From Crenothrix polyspora (lineage in GTDB: Bacteria; Pseudomonadota; Gammaproteobacteria; Methylococcales; Methylomonadaceae): a stretch of 56,264 bases of DNA. The notes beneath the pieces were generated by a model. The model was not told the DNA's origin. It saw only the letters and a list, made by a program, of their open reading frames with translations, and did no database searches. The translations under genes and the position numbers were made by a program. Shown piece by piece: positions 38,997 through 50,546 of the stretch (position 1 is its first letter; the number at the start of each line of letters is the position of its first letter). The stretch lies in the NCBI GenBank assembly GCA_945877505.1, contig CAMDWT010000005.1:1-56264 (forward strand). The letters run 5' to 3'.

Positions 38997-40226
38997 ATGA
39001 ACAAGCCCAAAAAAGTTGCAATATTAACCGCCGGCGGTTTAGCGCCTTGCTTAAATTCTGCTATTGGCAGTCTTATTGAACGTTATACGGAAATCGATCC
39101 CTCTATAGAGATAATTTGTTATCGCAGTGGCTATAAAGGACTGCTACTCGGTGACTTTTATACGGTTACGCCAGCAATCCGTGAAAAAGCGGGTCTTCTG
39201 CATCGTTTCGGTGGTTCTTTGATTGGCAATAGCCGCGTTAAACTGACTAACGTTAAGGATTGTTTGAAACGTGGCCTGGTTAAAGATGGCCAAGACCCAC
39301 AAAAAGTAGCTGCAGATCAATTAGTTAAAGATGGCGTTGATATTCTGCACACTATAGGTGGTGATGATACAAATACAGCGGCGGCTGATCTTGCTGCTTT
39401 CTTGGCTAATAATAACTACGGCCTTACGGTTATCGGCTTGCCAAAAACAGTAGATAACGATGTCTTTCCTATCAAGCAATCTTTGGGAGCTTGGACGGCA
39501 GCAGAGCAAGGTGCAAGATATTTTTGGAATGTCGTTGCCGAAAATAATGCCAATCCACGTATGTTGATTGTTCATGAGGTTATGGGGCGCAGTTGTGGAT
39601 GGTTAACTGCTGCCACTGCTCAGGAGTACCGTAAGTTACTTGATCGTGCTGAATGGTTGCCTGAGTTAGGTCTTGATCGTAATGGATTTGAGGTTCATGG
39701 GATTTTTATACCAGAAATGGCGATTGATATTGCCGCCGAAGCTAAACGACTTCGTGCAGTTATGGACAAATTCGACTGCGTAAATATTTTCGTTTCTGAA
39801 GGTGCAGGTGTTGAGTCTATTGTTGCAGAGATGCAAGCTAAAGGCCAAGAAGTTCCTCGTGATGCGTTTGGGCATGTGAAATTAGATGCGGTTAATCCTG
39901 GGAAGTGGTTTGGTGAGCAGTTTGCAGAAATGCTAGGTGCAGAAAAAACGCTGATTCAAAAATCTGGATATTTTGCTAGAGCTGCGGCATCAAATGTCGA
40001 AGATATTCGTTTGATTAAGTCTTGTGCTGATTTGGCTGTTGAATGTGCTTTCCGACGTGAATCTGGCGTAATTGGCCATGATGAAGATCGTGGTGGTGTA
40101 TTACGTGCGATTGAATTTCCTCGAATTAAAGGTGGAAAACCTTTTGATCTTGAAACGTCTTGGTTTAATCAGACACTTGCAGACATTGGTCAGGTAAAAG
40201 GTGATAAGGTTGAGGTAGGTCACTAA
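38997..40226 (+). CDS. pfp: Pyrophosphate-dependent 6-phosphofructokinase
   Basis: Reversible phosphorylation of fructose 6-phosphate with pyrophosphate instead of ATP. 409 residues. GGDDTNTAA (from 121) has Asp124 in place of the Gly that follows GGD in ATP-dependent enzymes, and PKTVDND (149-155) has the Lys typical of the PPi type; both mark PPi specificity. The N-terminal ILTAGGLAPCLNSAIGS binds phosphate. Type I methanotrophs are known to rely on this enzyme, and in the ribulose monophosphate cycle it can act on several sugar phosphates. It stands alone, with a stem-loop 75 bases after the stop. Confidence 0.95.
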   Translation: MNKPKKVAILTAGGLAPCLNSAIGSLIERYTEIDPSIEIICYRSGYKGLLLGDFYTVTPAIREKAGLLHRFGGSLIGNSRVKLTNVKDCLKRGLVKDGQDPQKVAADQLVKDGVDILHTIGGDDTNTAAADLAAFLANNNYGLTVIGLPKTVDNDVFPIKQSLGAWTAAEQGARYFWNVVAENNANPRMLIVHEVMGRSCGWLTAATAQEYRKLLDRAEWLPELGLDRNGFEVHGIFIPEMAIDIAAEAKRLRAVMDKFDCVNIFVSEGAGVESIVAEMQAKGQEVPRDAFGHVKLDAVNPGKWFGEQFAEMLGAEKTLIQKSGYFARAAASNVEDIRLIKSCADLAVECAFRRESGVIGHDEDRGGVLRAIEFPRIKGGKPFDLETSWFNQTLADIGQVKGDKVEVGH

Positions 40227-40300
40227 TACTTCGATTAGATATCAGTCGTTAAACTATAGGTTATTAGACGCCTGATTTCATAAGTGGAATGATGAGTATT

Positions 40301-40326
40301 TTATAGGGTGATTGCTCACCCTATAA
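40301..40326 (+). terminator. Stem-loop after pfp
   Basis: Perfect 11-bp arms TTATAGGGTGA and TCACCCTATAA with a 4-base loop, 74 bases after the pfp stop. No U-tract. Confidence 0.55.
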
Positions 40327-40492
40327 GAACCACTTGAAAGTATTTGTTTTAAGGTAATCCTGTTTCAACGCCTCCACGTAAACAAAAAAGCGTCATGGTA
40401 TTATTCAGCAAGTAAAGCAACTAAATGGTATTGCTTTACTTGCCTAACTTAATTTACTACCCAAAAAAGTATTTAACAACTTTGGAATTTAT

Positions 40493-42847
40493 ATGGCTAC
40501 CTGGTTAGAAACTTGTCAACAACAACTTGCACGGTTAGAAATAACCTCGGTATTGGCGGATAAATTAGTGACACTTTGCAATAAAACAGGCGAAGATATT
40601 TCACCTGAATTAGTGCAAAAACTCAGCTCAGAACATACACGATTAAATCGACAATTGGAGCGTTTACACGCTAATCGTTTCGAAGTGGCTGTGATTGGTT
40701 TAGAAAAAGCAGGTAAGAGTGCCTTGTTAAATGCTTGGTTAGGCCAAGAAATTTTGCCTTCTGCGCGTGAAAGATGCACGTTCACGAGCACAGAAATTTG
40801 GTCGGCACAGACTGAACAGGATCAATTGCTATCCATTCAATATTACAGTAAAGAAGAGATTAGTAAGCTTCAAAAGCAAAGGAAAGAAGCACTGGAAGGA
40901 ACGCTAAACGATAAAGAAAGAAAAGAGATCCAAGAAGATTTTGACGATACTGAAAAAAATCTCAATGCTATTCATGAGTTTACTAAGCTTAAAAATGGAT
41001 ACACACAAAATTTCTTAGATATCAGTGAGGTAAATGAGCAGTTGCAGTCGGCGATTTTTAGAAACCGAGCTCAATCATTGGCTATCAAACGTATTCAGCT
41101 TAAAACAGTTCGATTGAGGAGTGATAGAGATATTGTTTTTCATGATGTTCCCGGATTTAATTCTGGTATTCAGATGCATTCGGATCAAGCAATAGATCGC
41201 CTCAAAGATTGTGATGCGATTATTTATGCAAAAGAGATGAAGCAGCCTTCAATTACAGGCCCAGAAAAAGAAATATTATTAATCGCTGATTCTGAAGATC
41301 CTAACATTAAAGTTTCAGACAAAATTTTTGTGGTGCTGACTCAAGCCGACGCCTTAGATGATCAGATCGATTTCAAGGAAACCTTGGATAAACATCGGAA
41401 TTATTGGCCGGCCGTTCCTGAGCGACGGATGATACCCGTATGTGCTAGAGCGCATTTGGTTGAATTTGGAATACCCTCAGAAGATACTTTAAGACGTAAT
41501 AAGAGTGCTGATGATAAGTTAAAGCTCAAAAAAATTGGCATTACAGACGGAATATTACTTTTAAAAGAGACTGTAAATAATTATATTGATCATGAGCGGG
41601 CAGAGGCTTTAGAAAAGCGGTGTGATGCTTTAGTCAACAATATAAGGTTTTACGCTTCTGATGTATTGGTTAAGCTTGAGCCTATCTATGGAGCCATAGC
41701 TGATGGCGATATAGAAGAAGATGACCTTCTGGGTAAAGAATTTAATCAATGGTGGGGTCGTGAATGGCAACGCATCAAAAAGGACTTTGATGTCTGGTAT
41801 GCGGAAAGTATACAAGGGCGTAAAGAAGCCGATGCTTTAGGTGCAGAGCATCATGAATTAGCCACCTTACATGCTGCTTATGATGAAAAAATAGATGCAT
41901 TGCTCTCCAATCTTACGACAGGTCAAATGGATGAGTTAAAGCGTATTTATACAGCGGGTAGAACGATCTCAATGCCTGATCCTCGCGAAGGTAACTACAA
42001 AATTAGAGAAGAGTTGTTTAGAGAGATTCAGCAAAAATTTGAAACAGAACTAACTGATCAGCTCGCTCAATCACTACAAGTTTTGATTGATCAAATCGTT
42101 CAAAAAACACAATCACTCCTTTGGGAAACCGAAGAAGTTCGTAAAACCTTGCTAAATACGGATGAAAGTATTGAACAGGCCCGGATACGACATGGTTTTC
42201 AGGTTTTATTTTTACGTTTTGGTCGAGTGGCTGTTGAAGCTTTTATCGCTAAACCTTTACAAGCTCGGGAGCGTTTATTGAATGAACGTTCTGCAGAAAT
42301 TAAAACCCTAGAAGCTTTTTATCAGGGTGAAGATATGAATAAACAAGACGTAACTCATTATTTGCGTTATGGCTTGTGGTCTAATAGTGATTCAATTCCT
42401 GCTGTCGTGGGCAGAACCGTTAAAACAGCTATCAAAGCAGCTATTGGTCAAGATGCGAATAACTCATCGTCTAGTGAGCAAGCCAATCAAGCTAGAAAGA
42501 AATTAGAAGATCAAGAAAAGTTACCGGAACCCGTTAATTTTGATCAAGTTGTTGAGGAAATAAATGGTGATTTAGCTGCGTTAAAAGACTATTTAAAGAA
42601 TAGCGTTTTTTATGCGGCTGGTTTTGTAACTTATTGTAATCAAGAGTTAGAGAGGATTCGCAATCGCTTCAAAGAAATGGAAGATAATGACAGACAGTGG
42701 ATAGGGCTTGTTCGTACAGCCGTTAAGTACGAAAGAAATCCAAAAATACCGTATAACATCGCTCATTCTAGACGTGATTTTCGTATGCGTAAAGAAATAG
42801 CCATGGAGTTAAGAGAAGTTAGAGAAAGCTTTACACAAGTTTATTAA
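40493..42847 (+). CDS. Dynamin-like GTPase
   Basis: 784 residues. The GTPase domain has G1 GLEKAGKS (69-76), a G2 Thr in CTFTSTEIW, G3 DVPG (218-221) and G4 TQAD (283-286). It is followed by a long helical stalk-like region with predicted coiled coils (about 365-560 and 670-765) and few hydrophobic segments. The size, the long insertion before G3 and the helical C-terminal half fit bacterial dynamin-like proteins rather than small GTPases. E. coli CrfC has a similar layout, but no direct identity is visible. Bacterial dynamins usually act on membranes; in a methanotroph, internal membranes are a possible target (inference). It is a single gene without a partner dynamin nearby and ends at a bidirectional terminator shared with ilvC. 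Confidence 0.85.
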   Translation: MATWLETCQQQLARLEITSVLADKLVTLCNKTGEDISPELVQKLSSEHTRLNRQLERLHANRFEVAVIGLEKAGKSALLNAWLGQEILPSARERCTFTSTEIWSAQTEQDQLLSIQYYSKEEISKLQKQRKEALEGTLNDKERKEIQEDFDDTEKNLNAIHEFTKLKNGYTQNFLDISEVNEQLQSAIFRNRAQSLAIKRIQLKTVRLRSDRDIVFHDVPGFNSGIQMHSDQAIDRLKDCDAIIYAKEMKQPSITGPEKEILLIADSEDPNIKVSDKIFVVLTQADALDDQIDFKETLDKHRNYWPAVPERRMIPVCARAHLVEFGIPSEDTLRRNKSADDKLKLKKIGITDGILLLKETVNNYIDHERAEALEKRCDALVNNIRFYASDVLVKLEPIYGAIADGDIEEDDLLGKEFNQWWGREWQRIKKDFDVWYAESIQGRKEADALGAEHHELATLHAAYDEKIDALLSNLTTGQMDELKRIYTAGRTISMPDPREGNYKIREELFREIQQKFETELTDQLAQSLQVLIDQIVQKTQSLLWETEEVRKTLLNTDESIEQARIRHGFQVLFLRFGRVAVEAFIAKPLQARERLLNERSAEIKTLEAFYQGEDMNKQDVTHYLRYGLWSNSDSIPAVVGRTVKTAIKAAIGQDANNSSSSEQANQARKKLEDQEKLPEPVNFDQVVEEINGDLAALKDYLKNSVFYAAGFVTYCNQELERIRNRFKEMEDNDRQWIGLVRTAVKYERNPKIPYNIAHSRRDFRMRKEIAMELREVRESFTQVY

Positions 42848-42981
42848 CTGAAGAAAGGATTGCTATAGGGGGCTTATAAGGCTCTTTTATACCACCCCTT
42901 ATACTTTTTTTGAGTGAGAGCATAAGATTTATTTTACTTGTTAGCGGACGAGTTAATCGTTCAAAAGTAAATTTTACGCAT

Positions 42982-43014
42982 AAAAAAGCCCATCATATAG
43001 ATGGGCTTTTTTTT
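42982..43014. terminator. Bidirectional intrinsic terminator dynamin / ilvC
   Basis: AAAAAAGCCCATC (42982-42994), loop ATATA, GATGGGC (43000-43006) then eight T. The A-run gives a U-tract on the other strand, so it can stop both the forward GTPase transcript and the reverse ilv transcript. Confidence 0.9.
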
Positions 43015-43029
43015 AATACGTGGTGAGCT

Positions 43030-44082
<1,053 letters not shown>

Positions 44083-44139
44083 TTAGATAAAAGGTACAAG
44101 GCCAATAAAGGGATATTTAGCGTTTGTACTTGAAGTAAG

Positions 44140-44631
44140 TTATAAATGTAAGCCTTTTTCACCTCGTGAAATTCCGGTTGGCCCAGAACGTACGGCCTCG
44201 ATAATTAAATCAGGGTCAATTGCTGCGATAAAGGCGTCAAGTTTCTCTGAGGGGCCTGTCATTTCAACAATATAGGTCGTTGGCGTGACATCAATAATTT
44301 TTCCACGAAAGATATCGGCCATGCTTCTTATTTCATCGCGCATTTCACTGCTTGCTTTAATTTTAACCAGCATGAGTTCGCGTTCAATATGAAATGACTC
44401 GGCTAGGTCAATGAGCTTAACGACATCAATCAACTTATTAAGTTGTTTGGTGATCTGTTCAATGATATCTTCACTGCCGCGAGTAACTAAGGTCATTCTG
44501 GAAAGGCTAGGATCTTGGGTTGGCGCTACTGTTAGTGATTCAATATTGTAGCCACGTGCTGAAAATAAGCCAGCTACCCGAGATAATGCGCCAGATTCAT
44601 TTTCCATTAAAATAGAAATAATATGTCTCAT
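44140..44631 (-). CDS. ilvH: Acetolactate synthase small (regulatory) subunit
   Basis: Regulatory subunit that activates the catalytic subunit and confers valine feedback inhibition. 163 residues with the N-terminal ACT domain (ISILMENESGALSRVAGLFSARGYNIESLTV) and the C-terminal ALS small-subunit domain (from about 75, RELMLVKIKA to the end). The length matches E. coli IlvH. Its ATG shares one base with the stop of the large-subunit gene, so subunits are translated in step. Confidence 0.97.
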   Translation of the reverse strand: MRHIISILMENESGALSRVAGLFSARGYNIESLTVAPTQDPSLSRMTLVTRGSEDIIEQITKQLNKLIDVVKLIDLAESFHIERELMLVKIKASSEMRDEIRSMADIFRGKIIDVTPTTYIVEMTGPSEKLDAFIAAIDPDLIIEAVRSGPTGISRGEKGLHL

Positions 44632-46367
44632 TACGCCAACTCCCTGTCGGTTGATGTACCTGGAGCGACTCTTAGCTTCATTTCATGATGGCCCTTTCCG
44701 GCTTCAATCATCGGGTAAACATTTTCCGTTTGGTCAGTCATGATATCAAGAAAAACGGTACGATCCTTCATAGCAAAAGCAGTTTCTAGTGCTGATCTGA
44801 CGTCTTCTGGCTTAGTAACACGCATACCAACATGACCATAAGCTTCGGCTAGTTTGACAAATTCTGGAATGGTATCCATGTAAGAGTGTGAATAGCGACT
44901 TCCGTAAGAAAATTCCTGCCATTGTCTAACCATGCCCATATAACGATTGTTTAGATTAATGATTTTAATCGGGGTGTTATATTGCAGTGCGGTTGATAAT
45001 TCTTGTATGCACATCTGAATGCTGGCATCACCAGTAACGCAAGCAACATCGGAATCAGGAAAGGCTAATTTTACGCCAATCGCAGCAGGTAAACCAAACC
45101 CCATCGTTCCTAATCCACCTGAATTTATCCAGCGACGTGGTTTGTCAAAAGGATAATATTGGGCAACCCACATTTGATGCTGGCCAACGTCAGAGGTTAC
45201 ATAAGCATCGCCATGAGTTACTTCATGCAATTGTTCAATAACATATTGTGGTTTAATTAGGTTGCTAGTGCGGTCAAACTCTAGGCAGTTCAGTGCTTGC
45301 CATTGTCTAATTTGATTCCACCAAAGCGCTAAAGCATCTGCATCAGGTTTCTGCTGTGCGTCTCTAATTAGTTCCAGCATTTGTTCTAAAACGGGCTTTA
45401 CATCGCCAACAATAGGTATGTCGACTTTGACTGTTTTAGAAATAGAGGCTGGGTCAACATCAATATGTATAATCTTGGCATACGGACAAAATAACTCAAG
45501 TTTGCCCGTTACACGATCATCAAACCGTGCGCCTATAGCGATAATGACATCGCTGTCGTGCATCGCCATATTAGCTTCATAAGTACCATGCATGCCTAGC
45601 ATGCCAACAAACTGTTTATCGCTTGCAGGATAGGAGCCTAAACCCATTAGGGTGTTGGTGATGGGATATCCTAATGCCTGAGTAAATTCGATTAACTGCT
45701 GGCTAGCTTCGCCTAATACGACACCACCACCGGAATAAATAATGGGTTTTTTTGCACTCAGTAATAAATCAACCGCTTTTTTAATTTGTCCTTTATGACC
45801 AATAACAACAGGGTTATAAGAGCGAATAGACACTTTCTCGGGGTATTTATAAGGTACTTTAATTTGGGGTGCCGTTATGTCTTTTGGCACATCGATGACC
45901 ACAGGCCCAGGGCGCCCGGTAGTGGCAACATAAAAAGCTTTTTTTATAGTTTCAGCTAATTTAGTGACATCTTTAACTAAAAAGTTATGTTTAACACAAG
46001 GGCGAGTGATTCCTATCATATCAACTTCCTGAAACGCATCGCTCCCTATCACAGGTAAAGAGACCTGGCCGGAAATGACAACCAAAGGAATTGAATCCAT
46101 GTAAGCCGTCGCAATGCCGGTTATTGCATTAGTGGCACCAGGTCCCGAGGTAACTAATACGACACCGGGTTTTCCAGTGGCTCTGGCATAACCATCCGCT
46201 GCATGTGTTGCGCCTTGTTCATGTCGAACGAGAATGTGTTTTAGTTCATCTTGCTGGAATATAGCATCATACAAATGCAATACTGCCCCGCCAGGATAGC
46301 CAAAAATACATTCTACACCTTCGTCGATAAGACTTTGGACTAGGATTTGTGCTCCGCTTAGCTCCAC
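44631..46367 (-). CDS. ilvB: Acetolactate synthase large (catalytic) subunit
   Basis: ThDP- and FAD-dependent condensation of pyruvate to acetolactate. 578 residues. The N-terminal ThDP Glu lies in [21 protein letters not shown]-binding middle domain; C-terminal ThDP motif [19 protein letters not shown] ending in [12 protein letters not shown]. The start is a GTG with GAGG 8 bases upstream. First gene of ilvB-ilvH-ilvC. The 284-base upstream gap (46368-46651) holds a 5-bp hairpin CCAAG/CTTGG (46423-46439), but no branched-chain-rich leader peptide was found, so classical attenuation is not supported. Confidence 0.97.
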   Translation of the reverse strand: MELSGAQILVQSLIDEGVECIFGYPGGAVLHLYDAIFQQDELKHILVRHEQGATHAADGYARATGKPGVVLVTSGPGATNAITGIATAYMDSIPLVVISGQVSLPVIGSDAFQEVDMIGITRPCVKHNFLVKDVTKLAETIKKAFYVATTGRPGPVVIDVPKDITAPQIKVPYKYPEKVSIRSYNPVVIGHKGQIKKAVDLLLSAKKPIIYSGGGVVLGEASQQLIEFTQALGYPITNTLMGLGSYPASDKQFVGMLGMHGTYEANMAMHDSDVIIAIGARFDDRVTGKLELFCPYAKIIHIDVDPASISKTVKVDIPIVGDVKPVLEQMLELIRDAQQKPDADALALWWNQIRQWQALNCLEFDRTSNLIKPQYVIEQLHEVTHGDAYVTSDVGQHQMWVAQYYPFDKPRRWINSGGLGTMGFGLPAAIGVKLAFPDSDVACVTGDASIQMCIQELSTALQYNTPIKIINLNNRYMGMVRQWQEFSYGSRYSHSYMDTIPEFVKLAEAYGHVGMRVTKPEDVRSALETAFAMKDRTVFLDIMTDQTENVYPMIEAGKGHHEMKLRVAPGTSTDRELA

Positions 46368-46651
46368 GCTAATACCTCAATAAACATAATTATTTTTAAT
46401 TCAAGCCGATTATTTTTTAAATCCAAGAGAAATACTTGGTTTTTAAACGAACAGTTAGAAGACCTTTTAGGACGATTTTCTTTTTCAGATACTTTAGTAT
46501 TTAACATTTTACTAGGTTATCCAGCAAATTGTAATTATCTGTGTTCTCATTTTTTAATTTGTTTAAATTAATATCAGTTTTTTAAAGTAATTAGCGTGAG
46601 ATTTAGCGAAAATTTATCAAATAAGACAGGAGGATTGGCTTTATGTTTTTA

Positions 46652-47068
46652 CTAATCATTCATTTTTAATAGCAATTCAACAGCCGATTTCTTAGAAATC
46701 TTAAAGCCACGCATTTCAAGAATGCCTTTTGTGTTAAGAGAAATAATAAGATGTATGACCTCTGGATAAGTATCAAGCTCTAAATCTGTGTCCGATGGAA
46801 GTGCCGGTGCTGTAGGATGCGAATGATAAATGGCGAAGAAATCTTCCCCCAAGGTACGCATTTCAGTCATAGCGGATATTTGTTCTTTGGCATCTAACAG
46901 AAAGTATTTCTGAGGTAATTCAGCGCAGTTCCGGATGGGGTAGCAGCGGCTAGCTATGCCATTTTTGCTGCTAATAAGACCGCATATTTCTAAGTCAGGC
47001 GATAGTTGCGCAAAATGTAATAATTGATTGGTTAATTTACGAGGTAGCTGGATTTCATCTGAGATCAT
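46652..47068 (-). CDS. JAMM/MPN+ (M67 family) metallopeptidase
   Basis: 138 residues with the full JAMM zinc site: Glu27 in LEICGL, His82 and His84 in YHSHP, and Ser92/Asp95 in LPSDTD. Bacterial single-domain JAMM proteins typically cleave the C-terminal extension of ubiquitin-like sulfur carriers (ThiS/MoaD/CysO-type) and are often found with MoeB/ThiF-like E1 enzymes. It lies 46 bases downstream of prmC in the hemA-prfA-prmC transcript, the place where some gammaproteobacteria carry moeB. No sulfur carrier or E1 gene is in the window, so the substrate is unknown. Confidence 0.88.
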   Translation of the reverse strand: MISDEIQLPRKLTNQLLHFAQLSPDLEICGLISSKNGIASRCYPIRNCAELPQKYFLLDAKEQISAMTEMRTLGEDFFAIYHSHPTAPALPSDTDLELDTYPEVIHLIISLNTKGILEMRGFKISKKSAVELLLKMND

Positions 47069-47114
47069 AATATTTTTGTTCGAGGTTTAGGATTTAATAA
47101 ATTCAGTTTGCAGT

Positions 47115-47951
47115 TCATGGGCATTGACCATAGGTTACCCTAGGTAGGCCTGAAAGATCGTAGGCGGTTTGGACGGTTTTATAATGAAAATCGTTGAATA
47201 TTTGTTGCACGGACTGTTGTTGGTCAAATCCATGTTCAATTAAGAGGTAACCTTCTGGCGCTAAGTAATCGCGAGCGGTATCCGTAATGATTTTAATATC
47301 ACTTAGACCTTGCGCTTTAGCCTGTAGTGCCGAGAGGGGTTCAAAGCGAAGGTCACCTTGCAACAGATGTTCATCGTGTTCGGCAATATAAGGAGGATTG
47401 CTGACAATAAAATTAAATTTTGACGGCGGGATATTAGAAAACCAGTTGCTTTGGTAAAAATTAATAAGGGTATTGTTTTTATCAGCATTGAGCTTGGCAA
47501 CATCGAGGGCGGCTAAAGAACTGTCACAGGCGTTCATTTGCAGGTGCGGTCGTTCTGCTGCGAGTGTAATTGCAATAATTCCTGACCCCGTTCCTAAATC
47601 AATAATTTGTTGGGTTGTGTTATTGGGGATAAGCTGCAAGCAAATTTCTATCATTAATTCAGTGTCGGGGCGGGGAATTAATACGTCATGGGTGATTATA
47701 AAATCGCGCGACCAGAATTCCTTGTGCCCCGTAATATAGGCAATCGGTAAGCCTTTTTGCCTTGTTTGGATGAGCTTAAAAAAATGGGCTTTGTGTTCAT
47801 TAAGTAGCTCAAGATCAGGCCAAGTCCTCAGATAACTTCGTTGTTTACTTAAAGTAAAACAAAGCAAAACTTCTGCATCTAGCGTTGCAGAATCTGAGTG
47901 AGTGCCGAGCATGTGTTCTGCATCATTAAGGACTTCTTTGATAGAAGACAT
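47115..47951 (-). CDS. prmC: Peptide chain release factor glutamine N5-methyltransferase
   Basis: Methylates the Gln of the GGQ motif in release factors 1 and 2. The start at 47951 (MSSIKEVLNDAEHML) is chosen over an open upstream extension because it falls 4 bases after the prfA stop and gives 278 residues, close to E. coli (277). Motifs: PRPDTELMIE, DLGTGSGIIAITLA (S-adenosylmethionine) and the catalytic SNPPYI. Its substrate RF1 is encoded immediately upstream. Confidence 0.97.
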   Translation of the reverse strand: MSSIKEVLNDAEHMLGTHSDSATLDAEVLLCFTLSKQRSYLRTWPDLELLNEHKAHFFKLIQTRQKGLPIAYITGHKEFWSRDFIITHDVLIPRPDTELMIEICLQLIPNNTTQQIIDLGTGSGIIAITLAAERPHLQMNACDSSLAALDVAKLNADKNNTLINFYQSNWFSNIPPSKFNFIVSNPPYIAEHDEHLLQGDLRFEPLSALQAKAQGLSDIKIITDTARDYLAPEGYLLIEHGFDQQQSVQQIFNDFHYKTVQTAYDLSGLPRVTYGQCP

Positions 47952-47955
47952 GACA

Positions 47956-49041
47956 TTAATCTTCGCCAAGTTGCGTGAGAAGTTCAGCTTGATGTTCACG
48001 AATTAGTGGCTGTATCACTTGTTCCAAACCACCTTGCATGATGTCATCTAATTTATAGAGTGTTAAATTGATACGGTGGTCGGTTAAGCGCCCTTGAGGG
48101 AAATTATAAGTGCGTATTCGTTCAGAACGGTCACCACTGCCGACTTGCAGTTTTCGGGTAGCTGATTGTTCGGCGTGTTGTTTTTCTTGTTCTGCCGATA
48201 ATAAACGTGAGGCCAATAATGACATAGCTCTAGCCCTATTTTTGTGTTGTGAGCGCTCGTCTTGGCACTCAACGACTGTTCCCGTGGGGATATGGGTAAT
48301 ACGGATAGCAGATTCGGTTTTGTTAATGTGCTGTCCGCCTGCACCGGAAGCTCGGTAGGTGTCAACTTTAAGGTCAGAGGGGTTGATATCAATCGCATCA
48401 ACTTCTTCAACTTCAGGCATGATAGCAACGGTGCATGCCGAGGTGTGGATGCGGCCCTGAGACTCAGTTTCGGGGACCCGTTGGACACGGTGAGCGCCGG
48501 ATTCAAATTTTAACTGAGAATACACGTCTCGGCCGGTAATTCGTAAAATAACCTCTTTGTAGCCGCCGTGGTCGCCTTGATTTTCACTGATAATTTCAGT
48601 TTGCCAGCCTTTCCTTTCCGCGTAGCGTTGATACATTCGGGAAAGATCGCCAGAAAAGATCGCCGCTTCATCGCCGCCAGTACCAGCACGTACTTCAAGA
48701 AAAATATTACGGTTATCATTGGGGTCTTTAGGCAGTAATAAAACCTGTAATTCATGATCTAACGATTCCAGCAATGCTTCAGCTTCGTAAACTTCTTCTT
48801 TAGCTAATTCTCTTAGCTCAGGGTCAGAGTCATTAGCCATTTCTTTGGCTGAGGCGAGTAATTTTAAGGCTTGCTCGTAGCGCTTGTAGCAATCAACAAG
48901 GGGTGCTATTTGTGCGTATTCTTGACTTAGCGTACGAAATTTATTTTGGTTGCTTTGTATTTCAGGTTCAGAAAGTAAAGCAGCAATTTCGTCATAACGT
49001 TCACAAAGGTTTTCTAATTTGAGTTGTATAGATTGTTTCAT
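47956..49041 (-). CDS. prfA: Peptide chain release factor 1
   Basis: Recognises UAA and UAG stop codons and triggers peptide release. 361 residues. The GGQ motif is in [17 protein letters not shown] and the codon-recognition PxT motif is PET in [16 protein letters not shown] (E. coli has PAT; PET occurs in other bacteria). No frameshift site is seen, as expected for RF1. The ATG overlaps the hemA stop by 4 bases, and prmC follows after 4 bases. Confidence 0.98.
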   Translation of the reverse strand: MKQSIQLKLENLCERYDEIAALLSEPEIQSNQNKFRTLSQEYAQIAPLVDCYKRYEQALKLLASAKEMANDSDPELRELAKEEVYEAEALLESLDHELQVLLLPKDPNDNRNIFLEVRAGTGGDEAAIFSGDLSRMYQRYAERKGWQTEIISENQGDHGGYKEVILRITGRDVYSQLKFESGAHRVQRVPETESQGRIHTSACTVAIMPEVEEVDAIDINPSDLKVDTYRASGAGGQHINKTESAIRITHIPTGTVVECQDERSQHKNRARAMSLLASRLLSAEQEKQHAEQSATRKLQVGSGDRSERIRTYNFPQGRLTDHRINLTLYKLDDIMQGGLEQVIQPLIREHQAELLTQLGED

Positions 49042-50297
49042 TTAGATGTTGTTAATTTAAAAATTTCGCGGGCAGCGGTAATCAAGTCATGGCGTTCGTT
49101 TTCTGCGGCAGCTCTGAGTTGGGCGCTAGGTGTATGGATGAGTTTATTAGTTAAACTGTGAGCAAGCCTATTAAGAGCCTCTTCAGCTGGAATGCCATTA
49201 TTGAGTAGTATTAATGCTTTTTGTAACGTTTCATCACGTGCCAGTTCGGCTTGAGTTCGGTAGTCAAGAATGGTTGATTGTGCGCTTTGACCCCGTAACC
49301 AGGCTAAGAAATAATCAACTTGAGTATCAATTATTTCTTCAGCTTGTTCGGCGGCCAGTCGGCGAGAATTCATGTTTTTATCGATGGTATGTTGCAAATC
49401 ATCGACGGTATAAAGATAGACATCCCTTAGTTGCTCAACTTCAGCTTCAATATCGCGAGGCACGGCTAAATCAACCATAAACATAGGTTTATGTTTGCGT
49501 ATCTTAAGGGCACTTTCTACGCGACCTTTACCTAAAATAGGTAATTGACTCGCTGTAGAGGAAATAACAATGTCGGCTTCAGCTAAATGCATGGGGAGCT
49601 CAGACAAAGCAATGGCATAGCCGTTGAATTGTGAAGCAAGTTGGTGCGCTTTGTCATATGTTCGGTTAGCGATAATAATGCGGCCAATACCTTGTTGGGA
49701 TAGGTGACGAGCAGCCAATTCTATGGTTTCTCCTGCACCAATAAGTAAAGCAGTTTGTTCGCTAAGCTTGTCGAATATTTGTTGGGCTAATTGTACGGCG
49801 GCAAATGCAATAGAAACAGGGCTGGAGCCAATCGCAGTATCGGTGCGTACCTTTTTGGCCGCAGTAAAGGTGTGTTGGAAAAGTTTGCCTAGGCGTTTTC
49901 CTAGGGTACCTGCATCATAAGCAGCTTGGTACGCTGTTTTCATTTGGCCAAGAATTTGTGGTTCGCCCAGTACCATAGAATCCAAGCCGCAAGCCACTCT
50001 GAATATATGACGACACACAGAACTATCAGTATAAGTGTATAGGTAAGGGGCAAAGTCTTCAGGTTTAATTTGTTTATTATGAGCAACCCAATCAATTAGT
50101 ATTTGTTGGTTGGCGGTGCTTGAGGTGCAATAAAATTCAGTACGGTTACACGTTGATAGTATGGCGGCCTCACTGATCTCCTTAATACGCCAAAGTTCTT
50201 GTAATGAAGTTTCGAGAATGTCAGTAGGAAATGATAGGCGCTCACGAATGGAAACGGGTGCGGTATTGTAATTAATCCCAACTGCAAGAAAAGTCAT
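49038..50297 (-). CDS. hemA: Glutamyl-tRNA reductase
   Basis: First committed step of C5-pathway tetrapyrrole synthesis, reducing Glu-tRNA to glutamate 1-semialdehyde with NADPH. 419 residues. The catalytic Cys is in [11 protein letters not shown]; the N-terminus [32 protein letters not shown] and the NADPH loop [16 protein letters not shown] are typical. First gene of the reverse hemA-prfA-prmC-JAMM operon and divergent from the TPR lipoprotein gene, the same arrangement (hemA divergent from lolB-side genes) seen in other gammaproteobacteria. Confidence 0.98.
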   Translation of the reverse strand: MTFLAVGINYNTAPVSIRERLSFPTDILETSLQELWRIKEISEAAILSTCNRTEFYCTSSTANQQILIDWVAHNKQIKPEDFAPYLYTYTDSSVCRHIFRVACGLDSMVLGEPQILGQMKTAYQAAYDAGTLGKRLGKLFQHTFTAAKKVRTDTAIGSSPVSIAFAAVQLAQQIFDKLSEQTALLIGAGETIELAARHLSQQGIGRIIIANRTYDKAHQLASQFNGYAIALSELPMHLAEADIVISSTASQLPILGKGRVESALKIRKHKPMFMVDLAVPRDIEAEVEQLRDVYLYTVDDLQHTIDKNMNSRRLAAEQAEEIIDTQVDYFLAWLRGQSAQSTILDYRTQAELARDETLQKALILLNNGIPAEEALNRLAHSLTNKLIHTPSAQLRAAAENERHDLITAAREIFKLTTSK

Positions 50298-50546
50298 AAG
50301 CGTGTTGATGGTTTAATTTAGTGCGAAAAAAGCAGGAGGCAAGAGCAGATTAATGCTTTTTTACTTGTTTTTGAAATTATAGATTTTATGGTCATGGCTT
50401 TTAGAAGAAACATCGGTATATTATGTCGTAAATTTTGAAGAAATATTATAACGTTATCTGACTGGAAAAAATCAGCCGTATAAACTCGCGGGTTTTTTTT
50501 ATGATAATCTATTGTCAAATAGACTGAGTAATGAATAGGATTGTGT

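Noticed and set aside
46368-46651. Possible attenuator for the ilv operon
   Set aside because: No leader peptide rich in Ile, Leu or Val, and the only hairpin is 5 bp without a U-tract in the reverse direction.
48084-48755. Overlapping frames on both strands within prfA, some with Leu/Thr-rich proteins
   Set aside because: Shadow frames of prfA; the GGQ-containing frame is clearly the gene.
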